A stretch of 64,000 nt of DNA from Caldalkalibacillus salinus (lineage in GTDB: Bacteria; Bacillota; Bacilli; Caldalkalibacillales; JCM-10596), in the NCBI RefSeq assembly GCF_016745835.1, contig NZ_JAERVL010000017.1:62001-126000 (forward strand), written 5' to 3'. Position numbers and translations under genes: made by a program. Each line of letters begins with the position of its first letter. Position 1 is the stretch's first letter. The notes under the pieces are model-generated. The model worked only from the letters and a program-made list of their open reading frames with translations, was not told where the DNA came from and did not search any database. Below, piece after piece: positions 1-8,953 of this stretch.

Positions 1-2869
1 TGTACTCCACTTGGCGCTGTATAAAGGCATAATCAGCTTCGGATTGGAATACTTGATATGGCTCGTCGTCTTGCTGGACCACGATTTTAGTACGTAAAGC
101 TTCATGTTTTTTTACCAGCATGCTTAACGTTTCTTTCAGTATGGTGATATCTAATCCAGATAACACTTTGACAGCGAATCCCACGTTATAGGCTGTATTG
201 TGTGGTTGTAGTTGTTGCAGGAACCACAATGAACGTTGACCGTGAGACAATGGGTGAGCCGCTTTCTCCTCTTTCGCGGGACCTTCTTTTACAGGACTCA
301 TTTTTGTAGGCATAGAGGCGTCGGTTTTGGATGCTACCCCTGAACGATCTCCCCCGTGTTCAGCTCGGCCTTGCGTTTGGTCAAATCCTGCGCTGCTGTC
401 CAAGTGAGGCTCTGACTCAACGCTATGATCCAAGGCAGACGCCATATGATCTGCTAAACTGTTAAGGGTGGCTCCTTGTAAAAAGACGGACATCGGAATG
501 TTAACATTAGTTTCCAATTCAATACTGTTCGTTAATTCGATCGCCATCATAGAATCTAGACCTAATGCGTTTAAGGAGGCATCGTCCTCAACCATGTCTT
601 GATCGATTTTCAACACACGTGCAAGCGTCTGTCGCAAAAATGCTTTGATGAGATGAGACTGTTCGTGTGGGTTCTCGCTTAGCTGTGTCAGGAATACATC
701 CTGCGTGTCTTTATGATCATCCATCCCTTGCCTGGGCGTGGTCGATGTCAACTGTGTTAAGAATGATGTATTCGTGATGGAAGGAAACATGTCCTGGATA
801 TCAGGCCAGTGTACTTTTGCCACCGCTATTTGTGGTAGTGCATCCTGCCATATATCGTTAAAATATTGCAGTCCTTCATCCACTGACATATTTCTAATTC
901 CCGCTGTGTGCTCACGATCCGTTTGATCGTCAGTGGCCATCCCTGCTTCCGCCCACGGTCCCCAGTTAATGCTTGTCGCTTGCAACCCTAGCCGCTGGCG
1001 CTCATGGGCAAGGGCATCCAAGAAAGCGTTAGCCGCAGCATAGACCGCAAGTCTCGGTGGTGAAAGTAACGAGGTCATAGATGAAAAAAGGATAAAAAAG
1101 TCCAATTGGTCGTGCAGAAAATGTTGATGAAGGTACAAGGCCCCGTTTACTTTCGGTTCCATAATCTTGTTCAGGTCAGCTGGCTGGATATCTTCGATCG
1201 CTTGGTTATAGACTGTACCAGCAGCATGAATCACCCCTTTGATGTCCCGAATGTTCTGCTGTTTTAGTTGGTCAAAAAACTGGTCGACCTGGTGTTGGTC
1301 ACTGACATCAACGGAACGGTGTACAACGTCCACACCCCGTTGCTCTAGTGCTTTAATAGACGTTAATATCTGTTGTTCTTCAGGATCTGTTATATCTTCC
1401 CACGTTTCCCGAGGCGGTAAGGCACGACGTGACAAGAGTACAATTTGTGTCGCCCCTCGGTCCGCTATCCAATGAGCAAATGTGAGTCCGAGGTGCCCCA
1501 AGCCGCCTGTGATGAGGTAAGCATGGTGTGGACTGAGTGCCTTGTCCTTCTGTACTTGTGCCGACGGTGTCTTCTTCGTTAATCTCGCAACGTATCGGTC
1601 ACGTTGACTGTGGTATAGAATTTGATTTTCAGATGATAAATCATCGTAGATGTCTTGCACGATTTGCTTATAGAGTGAACGATGGTCTGCTTCTGCCATA
1701 TGGCCGTCGTCTACATTTACATCGATCAGACCACCCCATATGTCTGGGTGAGCGATTGAAACCGTTCGACCGAATCCCCATACAGGAGATTGAAAAACGG
1801 ATAAAGGTTGTTCAGAGTGTTGATTGTCTACGGTGTGAACGTTGTGAGTGACAACCCACAGTTTCGATAATGGGATTCGAAATGGACTTTGACTAGACTG
1901 TGATAAGGTTTGTACGACATAAAGCAAATGATTATAAAAGTCCAAGGGTGTAAAGTCTAACTCACGTTCTCCTATACGACTTTTTTCATCCCCTATTCCT
2001 GCAATGTCTAAATTCCAGCAATACAACACGCGTAACGCCTGTTCGTCGGTCAGCCCTTGTGGATATAAATGATGGAATAATGTTATAAGATCCTCTTTAC
2101 GGTCAGGGTTGATACAATAATGTCTCTCCCCTTTTTGCTCGAATGTTTTCCCAGAGTACACTAATGTTGTCGATGCGGGAATCTGCTCAGCTACACGTTC
2201 AGCAAATCCCTTTTTATCGGCAAAAATGAGGCAAGGGGCGTGTATACGGTCTATATCATCGTTAGCATGCTGTTTGTTGCCTTCGTTGTAGGTGAGCTGA
2301 CGCTTTTTCTTTTCCCAAACAAGTGTGTAATACGGTTGTTCGTTGTTTTGAGGTATTTCCGAACGCTGGACCTTGCGTACTTCAAAGTCAGTGATGGTGC
2401 AGATCACTTGTCCCTCTTCATCCGTTATATCGATGTCACTTTTCATCGTGGCCTCATCAGTTGATGTTAATCGTATATGCCCCCAAGCCGAACGTATCAT
2501 CTTCTTATCTGTTAGGAAATCAACTTGGCCAATAGAAGCAGGTAAGTACATATCGTTCCGTTCTTCATATCCCGCCGCACATGCCACCCCTTGGAAACAA
2601 GCATCGACTAACGTTGGATGTAGAAAGTCTTTTTGTTCAAACGTGACTTCTGGCGCTAATGTCACATGTAAATGAGCTTCTTTTTCTCCTTGCCATATGG
2701 CGTTGATGACTCTAAAAGCTGCTCCGTAGTCTAATCCGATCTGACGCATATAATGGTAGTGACTGTCTATTTCTATCGTGTCGCAGGTCGTTTTAAACGA
2801 TTTTAGATCTACTATCTTCAATTGAGATGGCGCCACTAGCGTGTCGTGACCATTGTTCATGAAGTTTCT
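1..2869 (-). CDS. Polyketide synthase, second part (DH end-KR-ACP) running into an NRPS condensation domain; partial at the left edge
   Basis: Reading the minus strand in the frame one base on from the upstream PKS gene gives an uninterrupted PKS continuation down to position 1. In order: the C-terminal half of a dehydratase (GLDYGAAFR, then HPTLVDACFQ near 2600-2630 carrying the second catalytic Asp); a ketoreductase (NADPH loop GGLGHLG near 1490-1510, catalytic Ser/Tyr region SSMTS...VYAAANA near 1035-1085, then NWGPWAEAG); an acyl carrier protein (LGLDSMMAIEL near 550, Ser is the phosphopantetheine site); a low-complexity linker; and the start of a condensation domain (LSHGQRSLWFLQQL, then HEALRTK) at about 1-250. 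The chain is therefore a PKS passing its product to a condensation step. The frame is open from about 2869. An ATG at 2860 has AAGGAG upstream at a long spacing, so separate translation of this half is possible but would split the DH fold. The domain calls are firm; whether the protein is made is not. Confidence 0.82.
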
Positions 2870-5744
2870 TCACTCCTTTCTGAATGCTATATATGGAGAA
2901 CAAGAACTTACCGCTAGTCTCCTCAACGATCACCTGTACCGTGACAGCTTCATCAGCCATAAGCAATGGTTCATGAAAACGAATATCTTGAAGTGAAGGT
3001 TTCGTGTGATGATATAAATCAGCTACCATGAGTCGGATCATTTCAATCAAACAAGCGCCTGGTACTACGACATTCCCTTGAACACGGTGGTCGTTGAGCC
3101 AAGTCAAATCTTCTAGTCGCAACGTTGTTTGCCATATCCTTTTGCCCGTCAGGTTTGCAATCGCAATCTCCTTACCCTTAAAACCAGCATCTTTTTCTCG
3201 TGGCCCTTGATCGAACCAATAACGACGCCTTGACCAAGGGTACTGGGGCAAAGCCACAAAACGATGCGTTGAATCGAATAGGGCCTCCCAGCGAGGTAAC
3301 TGTCCACTTTCGTAACACTTGGCCAGCTGTTCAAGTAACTGTTTTTCTACATGTTCGTTTTCATTTAACACGTTCAAAGATAGCGTGTCATGATGATGCT
3401 CCTCTAACGCTATAACTTCATCAAATAAGGTCACAGATGCACGCCATTGGTCTGGCTGTACCCCTTCCATCGCTACCTTTATAGAGACGTTCTCGTATAA
3501 TACTCGCCGGACGAGTTGGCCGATGTATGAGGTTGTCCCCTGAGTTGAATCGATCCCCCAGGATTTCCATAACGCCCCGAAAGCAAGGTAGACGGCTAAC
3601 GCCGCTTGATTCTTTTGCTCCACATGTTCGAACACAGCTGCATCTTCCCTAAAAATATAATCTAGCAGAGACCAGTGATGGTTATTTTTTAATACATCGT
3701 CACATTGGACCAAGTACGCTCTGAAGACGTCATAACTCCGGAATAATTGGAAACAAATAGCCATCGTATCTTCTTTTAAGGGGGCGTACAGCCATGCTTT
3801 CCTATTACTTTGCTTTCCATGTTCGATTGAAAGATAGGCTTTAAGGTTTTCTATCAATTGTTGAGTATTATTCGCGATAACGGCATAACGGCATGGGAAG
3901 TGCGTCCGTTTCAAACTTAAGCTATAAGCGAGATCACCTAAATCTTGATATTGATCTATCATGATGAGATAACGTTGAATCAATTCATATAATTGCAATT
4001 CAGATTGTGCAGAAAAAGGAAATAAGTAATAACGATGATCTTCATCTTGTACATGAGATTTGCTAGACACGTTTTCTGAGCTGGTTTGGCCGTCTGTGCC
4101 GTCAAGAGAAGGTGGCTCAGTTAGAATGACGTGAGCGTTGGAGCCCCCAAACCCGAATGAACTCACACCGGCTATAAATGGTTTTTCCTTTGCTAATTCT
4201 TCAGTTTTGGTGGTTTCTAGTAACACTTCTGTATGATTTCGATCAAAGGGAATGTGCGGATTTGGCTTTTCATAGTTGATATGTTGGGGTACCTTAGCTT
4301 TTGAAACAGACAACGCGACCTTAATAAGGCCTGCCACTCCTGCTGCTGACTCTAGATGGCCAATGTTGGTTTTTACGGACCCGATACGAAGCTTGTCAGC
4401 TTGGATTTGTTGTTTGTCCCTACTTATCACTTGATGTAACGCGTCCACTTCGATAGGGTCACCTAATGGTGTGCCCGTACCATGCGTTTCTATGTAATCT
4501 ACGTCCTGTGGTGCAACATTCGCTTTGCGGTACGCTTCTTTTAATACGGCGACCTGCGATTGTCCGTTAGGCGCTGTGATACCATTACTCCGTCCGTCTT
4601 GATTAACAGCACTCCCCTTAATCACAGCGTATATCCGGTCTTCATCCGCTAAGGCTGCCTGTAGGGGCTTGAGAATGACGATACCGGCCCCTTCGCCTCT
4701 GACATACCCGTCTGCTCTATGATCGAATGTTTTGCACTGACCGTCAGCGGCCATCATACCCGCCTTTGAAAAAGCCACCGTCACTTCCGGTGCAAGGATA
4801 AGGTTAACCCCTCCAGCTACAGCCATGTCAGCCTCGCCATGATGAAGGGTTTGACATGCCATGTGTACAGCAGTCAGTGAAGACGAGCAAGCGGTATCAA
4901 CGGCTAAACTCGGGCCCTTAAGATCAAAGGTGTAGGCGATGCGGTTCGCTGCAATACTATGGGCATTGCCAGTCATTGGATAAATATCATAAGCGCCGCT
5001 ATGGTTATTGATTAATTGTTGACCATAATCATTTGTCGATATACCAATGACAGTGCTTGTACGAGAACCATTAATATGTTCACGTGGTAGGCCGGCATCT
5101 TCGAAGGCTTCCCAACAAACTTCTAACAGTATCCTTTGTTGGGGATCCATATGCTCAGCTTCTCTAGGGGATATGCCAAAAAAACTAGCATCAAACTGAT
5201 CAATGTCTGGTAAAAAGCCACCTTTTTTTGTGCTCATTTTACCGGGCGTTCCTGGTTGTGGATCATAATACGTCTGCAAATCCCAACGATCCTCAGGGAC
5301 TGTGACGATACCACTACGTCCTTGTTCTAATAACTCCCAAAATGCTTCTTTATGCTCAGCTCCAGGGAATCGACAACCGATCCCTATAATAGCGATGTCT
5401 TGATCCTTGTCCATTGTTTTATCGTACGACTCTGAAATGACACGCGCGTGATCTTGATCTGATTCTGCTGTCGTAAAACTGAGTATGTAGTCCGTTAAGG
5501 CGCGAACATTAGGATAGTTATACAACATGGTGGGCTCTAGTGAGAGATCAAGCGCTTTAGATAGATCACCCGTCAGCGTGACAGCTTGAGCAGAATCCAC
5601 ACCGTAGTGACTAAACGGACTTTCAGGAGAGATATCCGCTTCATTGAGGTCAAGCTGTTGGGACAAATGCTTGATTAACCCTCTCTCAAACTCGTCTCTA
5701 CTCATATCATGCGCAACAAATGGTTTATGATTGAATTTATTCAT
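2793..5744 (-). CDS. Polyketide synthase, first part (ACP-KS-vestigial AT-DH start), frameshifted at its 3' end
   Basis: A 983-residue type I PKS segment. Residues about 20-90 form an acyl carrier protein (Ser51 in GVDS). About 114-545 form a ketosynthase with Cys286 in DTACSSS, HGTGTPLGDP and NIGHLESAAG, so the Cys-His-His set is intact. About 600-840 resemble an acyltransferase only in part: VFRAYLVQCDDVL and YLAFGALWKSWGID match AT sequence, but the GQGxQ start and the GHSxG nucleophile motif are missing, and the segment ends in the usual post-AT LPQYPWSRRRYW. A dehydratase begins near 860 with His886 in HRVQGNVVVPGA. The frame then stops at 2793 although the dehydratase continues in another frame. 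An ACP at the very N-terminus suggests loading in trans, and the lost AT suggests malonyl transfer in trans. The gene lies 72 bp after the thioesterase and is probably in its operon. Confidence 0.88.
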   Translation of the reverse strand: MNKFNHKPFVAHDMSRDEFERGLIKHLSQQLDLNEADISPESPFSHYGVDSAQAVTLTGDLSKALDLSLEPTMLYNYPNVRALTDYILSFTTAESDQDHARVISESYDKTMDKDQDIAIIGIGCRFPGAEHKEAFWELLEQGRSGIVTVPEDRWDLQTYYDPQPGTPGKMSTKKGGFLPDIDQFDASFFGISPREAEHMDPQQRILLEVCWEAFEDAGLPREHINGSRTSTVIGISTNDYGQQLINNHSGAYDIYPMTGNAHSIAANRIAYTFDLKGPSLAVDTACSSSLTAVHMACQTLHHGEADMAVAGGVNLILAPEVTVAFSKAGMMAADGQCKTFDHRADGYVRGEGAGIVILKPLQAALADEDRIYAVIKGSAVNQDGRSNGITAPNGQSQVAVLKEAYRKANVAPQDVDYIETHGTGTPLGDPIEVDALHQVISRDKQQIQADKLRIGSVKTNIGHLESAAGVAGLIKVALSVSKAKVPQHINYEKPNPHIPFDRNHTEVLLETTKTEELAKEKPFIAGVSSFGFGGSNAHVILTEPPSLDGTDGQTSSENVSSKSHVQDEDHRYYLFPFSAQSELQLYELIQRYLIMIDQYQDLGDLAYSLSLKRTHFPCRYAVIANNTQQLIENLKAYLSIEHGKQSNRKAWLYAPLKEDTMAICFQLFRSYDVFRAYLVQCDDVLKNNHHWSLLDYIFREDAAVFEHVEQKNQAALAVYLAFGALWKSWGIDSTQGTTSYIGQLVRRVLYENVSIKVAMEGVQPDQWRASVTLFDEVIALEEHHHDTLSLNVLNENEHVEKQLLEQLAKCYESGQLPRWEALFDSTHRFVALPQYPWSRRRYWFDQGPREKDAGFKGKEIAIANLTGKRIWQTTLRLEDLTWLNDHRVQGNVVVPGACLIEMIRLMVADLYHHTKPSLQDIRFHEPLLMADEAVTVQVIVEETSGKFLFSIYSIQKGVKKLHEQWSRHASGAISIEDSRSKIV

Positions 5745-5816
5745 TTAATTCCCATCCCCAGTCACAAATTTTTAAGGTTGAGTCAACATATTGTTGTTTG
5801 TGAACTTTTCTTTTTA

Positions 5817-6584
5817 TCACACGTGTTTGATGGAAATATCGGCTTCACATTGTGCTTTTATAATCTCGGAGATAGCATGTAACTGTTGCTTGAAATAGAA
5901 GTGTCCGCCAGGAAATAAGTATGAGGTCAATGCCCCCGTAAATAATGCCCTCCAAGCGAGTAAGTCTTGAATGCTTACTTCTTGATCTTCCACCCCACCT
6001 AGTATAGTAACGTTGCACGATAAAGGGGGTGCAAGCGAATCGTCGTATTGGTACGTCTCAAATAATTTAAAATCATTTCTTATCACAGGTAATAACACTT
6101 TCATGAGTTCAGGATGATTCAGTATGTCTTGGTGGGTACCGCCTAACTTTAGGAGTTCTTTCTGTATTTCATCATCGGGTAAGAGATAACGTTGTGAAGG
6201 TTTTTTATCTAGATGTGGAGCATGGCGCGAAGAAAGGAAAATATGATCGGGTAAAACTTGCCATTTCGTGTACAGAGACCTCGCTAGTTCGAAAGCTATA
6301 ATAGCGCCCATACTATGCCCAAATAGAGCAAATGGTTGATGGACATAAGGCTTAATGACGGTTGTTAATGTGTCAACCAATGTGTACATATTCGTTTGAC
6401 AGGATTCACTCAACCGTCCCTCCCGCCCTGGCAATTGAACGGGACAAATGCAGATATGAGTATTGTCAAAGTACGATTCCCACGGGTAGTAGGTGGATGC
6501 CCCACCACCTGCAAATGGAAAACAAAAGATTGGATAGTCTGTGTGACTCTGTGGTGTAGATGTTAACCATGTTTGATCTGGCAT
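5817..6584 (-). CDS. Type II thioesterase of PKS/NRPS systems
   Basis: An alpha/beta hydrolase of the external thioesterase family, which clears misprimed or stalled acyl groups from carrier proteins of PKS/NRPS assembly lines. Near the start it has CFPFAGGGASTYYPW and LPGREGR; the nucleophile elbow is FGHSMG; the catalytic His is probably in FPGGHFYFKQQ. I chose the ATG at 6584 because GGGGAG lies eight bases upstream; a longer frame from a TTG at 6641 has no good ribosome-binding site. At about 255 residues it has the usual size. It sits directly upstream of the PKS and downstream of the phosphopantetheinyl transferase, as expected for a biosynthetic cluster. Confidence 0.9.
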   Translation of the reverse strand: MPDQTWLTSTPQSHTDYPIFCFPFAGGGASTYYPWESYFDNTHICICPVQLPGREGRLSESCQTNMYTLVDTLTTVIKPYVHQPFALFGHSMGAIIAFELARSLYTKWQVLPDHIFLSSRHAPHLDKKPSQRYLLPDDEIQKELLKLGGTHQDILNHPELMKVLLPVIRNDFKLFETYQYDDSLAPPLSCNVTILGGVEDQEVSIQDLLAWRALFTGALTSYLFPGGHFYFKQQLHAISEIIKAQCEADISIKHV

Positions 6585-6756
6585 GAGATCTACTCCCCTA
6601 TCCCTATAACTAAGGTCATTTTGTTCTTTTAATGTAGTCAATAATACCTAAACTGTGAGTTTTACCCATTGTATAACAATTCATGACATTTTAAAACAGC
6701 ATTTTGACACAATACCCATTATTTTGCATATTTAGAAAAGCGAAAAATATACAACA

Positions 6757-6786
6757 AAAGGCTTAATGTCGCGACATCAAGCCTTT
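6757..6786 (-). terminator. Rho-independent terminator after the phosphopantetheinyl transferase gene
   Basis: A near-perfect 30-base inverted repeat (AAAGGCTT arms around a GTCGCGAC centre) followed on the minus strand by a T-rich stretch. It separates the transferase from the thioesterase-PKS unit, which probably has its own promoter between 6600 and 6750 (a TATACAAT-like -10 lies near 6670). Confidence 0.75.
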
Positions 6787-6813
6787 ACATTTTATTTACA
6801 AAAAATTAAAAAT

Positions 6814-7539
6814 TCATGTTTTATACAGTTCATTGATTGACATATATTGTAATTCACCTGGCCATTGTAGGTGGGTTGCACATACTGATAAGGTATAATC
6901 GTCATGTAAGCTATATTGCTTAAAATGGTATTTATTACTATTTTGTGAACGCCATAATGTTGCCGTATTTCCTTCTTCTCTTGACTCTGGCTCAAATATG
7001 ATATTGTTCCCTTTTTTCAACACTGTGAAAGAATCTAAAGGTAAAGATAACCCTTTTCCTATCGCTTTGATATAACTTTCTTTTAACGTCCAAATATCAA
7101 AGAAAAGTGCTAATCGTTCGGGTTTTGAGAGCTGGAAGAGCAACTCATTTTCACGTGTGGTAAAAAAACGTTGAGCGACGGCCATGTCTGTCTGACGAAT
7201 GTATTCCACATCGATGCCAACCGGAAAATGATCCACGGCCCCTACCACCCAATCTTTCGCATGGGAAAGATTGAAGTGGACATCAGGATGATGAGCTAAG
7301 AGAGGCTTCCCGTATTCATTCTCCGTAAACAAAATATCTTGTATCGGCTTTTGTAACTTGTGAGATAGTATTTTTCTGATTAAGACATGTCCAACAAACG
7401 TCCTTGCCGCATCCTCCTCCTTGTAGTATCGCAAGATCCTCTCTTGCGTTTCTTTTGGCAAAAGTGGCATGAATTCCCGATACATCTCATTCGGGACACC
7501 CTCGGATATGTTCACGGCATATAGTTGCACTCGTTTCAC
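6814..7539 (-). CDS. Sfp-type 4'-phosphopantetheinyl transferase
   Basis: Transfers the phosphopantetheine arm of CoA to the conserved serine of carrier proteins, turning PKS/NRPS carriers from apo to holo form. The 241-residue protein shows the Sfp-family motifs: NEYGKPLL, FNLSHAKDWVVGAVD, VGIDVEYI (Mg-binding Asp) and WTLKESYIKAIGKGL (WxxKExxxK). Length matches two-lobed Sfp proteins. The gene is eight bases after the upstream helix-turn-helix gene and ends at a strong terminator. The natural substrates are probably the two ACPs of the neighbouring PKS. A broad role in other carrier proteins cannot be excluded. Confidence 0.93.
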   Translation of the reverse strand: MKRVQLYAVNISEGVPNEMYREFMPLLPKETQERILRYYKEEDAARTFVGHVLIRKILSHKLQKPIQDILFTENEYGKPLLAHHPDVHFNLSHAKDWVVGAVDHFPVGIDVEYIRQTDMAVAQRFFTTRENELLFQLSKPERLALFFDIWTLKESYIKAIGKGLSLPLDSFTVLKKGNNIIFEPESREEGNTATLWRSQNSNKYHFKQYSLHDDYTLSVCATHLQWPGELQYMSINELYKT

Positions 7540-7547
7540 ACTCCTTT

Positions 7548-8660
7548 TTAATCATCCACGCGTGCTTCTACACAATCGATGATAAATCGTTCTAAATCCA
7601 GCCCTTCTTGGGCCGCTTTTTGTTTCGCTTTCTCTTTTAATGCCTTAGACCCCCACCCGACAAACGGGACCATATCTGATTCTAAAGTAATTTCATGTGG
7701 TCTCACGTTGACCTCGCCATTTATTAAGCTTTGGCGCAGTACTTCAATTTCATCACGATACTCTTTTTGCTGTACGGGAAGGACACAGGGTTTGACAAAA
7801 AATCTAAGTGTCGAAGTCGCTTCTTCCGCTCGGACATTTTTCGGTCCCACTGCTTTATATATCATATCTATGCAATCGTAAATGACAGACTTCACGTGTT
7901 TGGGCTGCGTAAATTCAAAACCGATTTCTCCCTTTTTCATGATCCGTTCGTTTGTACTTGCAGTATAAACAGGTTTAAATCCCAGCTCTTCTAACTCTTG
8001 TTCATCTAATACATCTTCACGTTCAGTCTGTAATAGCACCCCTGATACTGAATCGACTTCAACGACCCTCGCGAGCTCCCCTTCTTGATTGGTGAATGGC
8101 TGATACAAGTAATAGCCCGTTTCCTCATGGATATGGGCATGCTGGTTTGTCTGTTTTTCAAATAATGCGAGATGGGCGTCGATGTCTTCCTTTTGTACAA
8201 AATGAGTTTTCAACCCCCGATACGTTTTCAGCTCAGACGGGAGATCACCTGACTTGATACGCAGAAAGACCGTTGTAGAGGACACTTTGATATTGTGTTT
8301 GTCTTTGAGGTAATCTGCCACGTCACGCGGGGTCATCCCCGGTTTGGTGAATGTTTGCGTCAAATCTATTACATCATGAAAGTGATAAACATAAGTCCCA
8401 TCAATTCTCCATGTTTCTTTATTCCAGGGTGTTAACCTTTTCTTAATCGTTTGCTCTGTCACTTGCGCAAGCACTGACGCTTCTTTTGTCGTCAGCCCAT
8501 ACGCCTCTAACGTATCTTTTAACTGTTCAACAGATTCTTTTTCAAAAATGTGCTCTCCCTCTTTGCCTCTCTTGTAAGCCAATTTTTTGCGCTCTATAAA
8601 ATATGCTAGTAATGGCTCGTTAATATGTAGTTCATTTATGACTTCTTGCTTCGTATACAA
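7548..8660 (-). CDS. Putative DNA-binding protein with several helix-turn-helix modules, function unknown
   Basis: A 370-residue protein that I cannot assign to a named family. The N-terminal 160 residues contain what look like three successive MerR/excisionase-like HTH units: TKQEVINELHINEPLLAYFI, then LTTKEASVLAQVTEQTIKKR, then MTPRDVADYLKDKHNIKVSS followed by TTVFLRIKSGD. The C-terminal part (about 250-370) is charged and ends in a helical segment rich in Lys, Glu and Ala. It is transcribed away from the tyrosine recombinase across a 293-base AT-rich spacer with several inverted repeats, and runs straight into the phosphopantetheinyl transferase gene eight bases on. It could regulate the spacer promoters or act as an accessory to the recombinase; both are inference. 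Confidence 0.6.
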   Translation of the reverse strand: MYTKQEVINELHINEPLLAYFIERKKLAYKRGKEGEHIFEKESVEQLKDTLEAYGLTTKEASVLAQVTEQTIKKRLTPWNKETWRIDGTYVYHFHDVIDLTQTFTKPGMTPRDVADYLKDKHNIKVSSTTVFLRIKSGDLPSELKTYRGLKTHFVQKEDIDAHLALFEKQTNQHAHIHEETGYYLYQPFTNQEGELARVVEVDSVSGVLLQTEREDVLDEQELEELGFKPVYTASTNERIMKKGEIGFEFTQPKHVKSVIYDCIDMIYKAVGPKNVRAEEATSTLRFFVKPCVLPVQQKEYRDEIEVLRQSLINGEVNVRPHEITLESDMVPFVGWGSKALKEKAKQKAAQEGLDLERFIIDCVEARVDD

Positions 8661-8733
8661 CTATATCGACCACCTATATTGATATATAATAATGTTCTGT
8701 CATTATTTTATCATGTTATTTATTAAAATACTA

Positions 8734-8899
8734 TTGTTATATATTATTATTTAATAACAATGTGCTTGTTGTTTTAATTTAATATATAACAAGTATTATT
8801 AATAAATAGAATTAATATTAAAGCCTAAAAATTGATTGTTTTTAAGCATGCTATGATAATATTTCATAGAAAATAATCTATTAATAAACTATAATAGAT
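8734..8899. repeat. AT-rich spacer with four short inverted repeats, probable operator region
   Basis: The 293 bases between the divergent HTH and recombinase genes are strongly AT-rich and contain imperfect palindromes at 8734-8760 (TTGTTAT/ATAACAA), 8765-8793 (CTTGTT/AACAAG), 8851-8869 (CTATG/CATAG) and 8876-8899 (ATCTATTA/TAATAGAT), plus the perfect palindrome TTAATATTAA at 8812-8821. The first two share an ATAACAA core. They are candidate binding sites for the multi-HTH protein or the recombinase. Inverted repeats are expected often in such AT-rich DNA. Confidence 0.45.
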
Positions 8900-8953
8900 A
8901 GTGCATTAGATAATGAGATGAATCATATAGACATAATATAATCAGGTGATGAT

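Noticed and set aside
1239-2675. Plus-strand frames of 74-104 codons across the left end
   Set aside because: They are antisense shadows of the PKS continuation, which has clear DH, KR and ACP motifs on the minus strand.
2793-2820. Programmed +1 frameshift at the GTT-TAA end of the first PKS frame
   Set aside because: The homologous sequence changes frame upstream of the stop (before DLKSF), so a shift at the stop codon would not restore the dehydratase; a plain indel fits better.
8661-8953. Replication origin in the AT-rich spacer
   Set aside because: No DnaA-box array and no replication genes; the region reads as a divergent promoter spacer.
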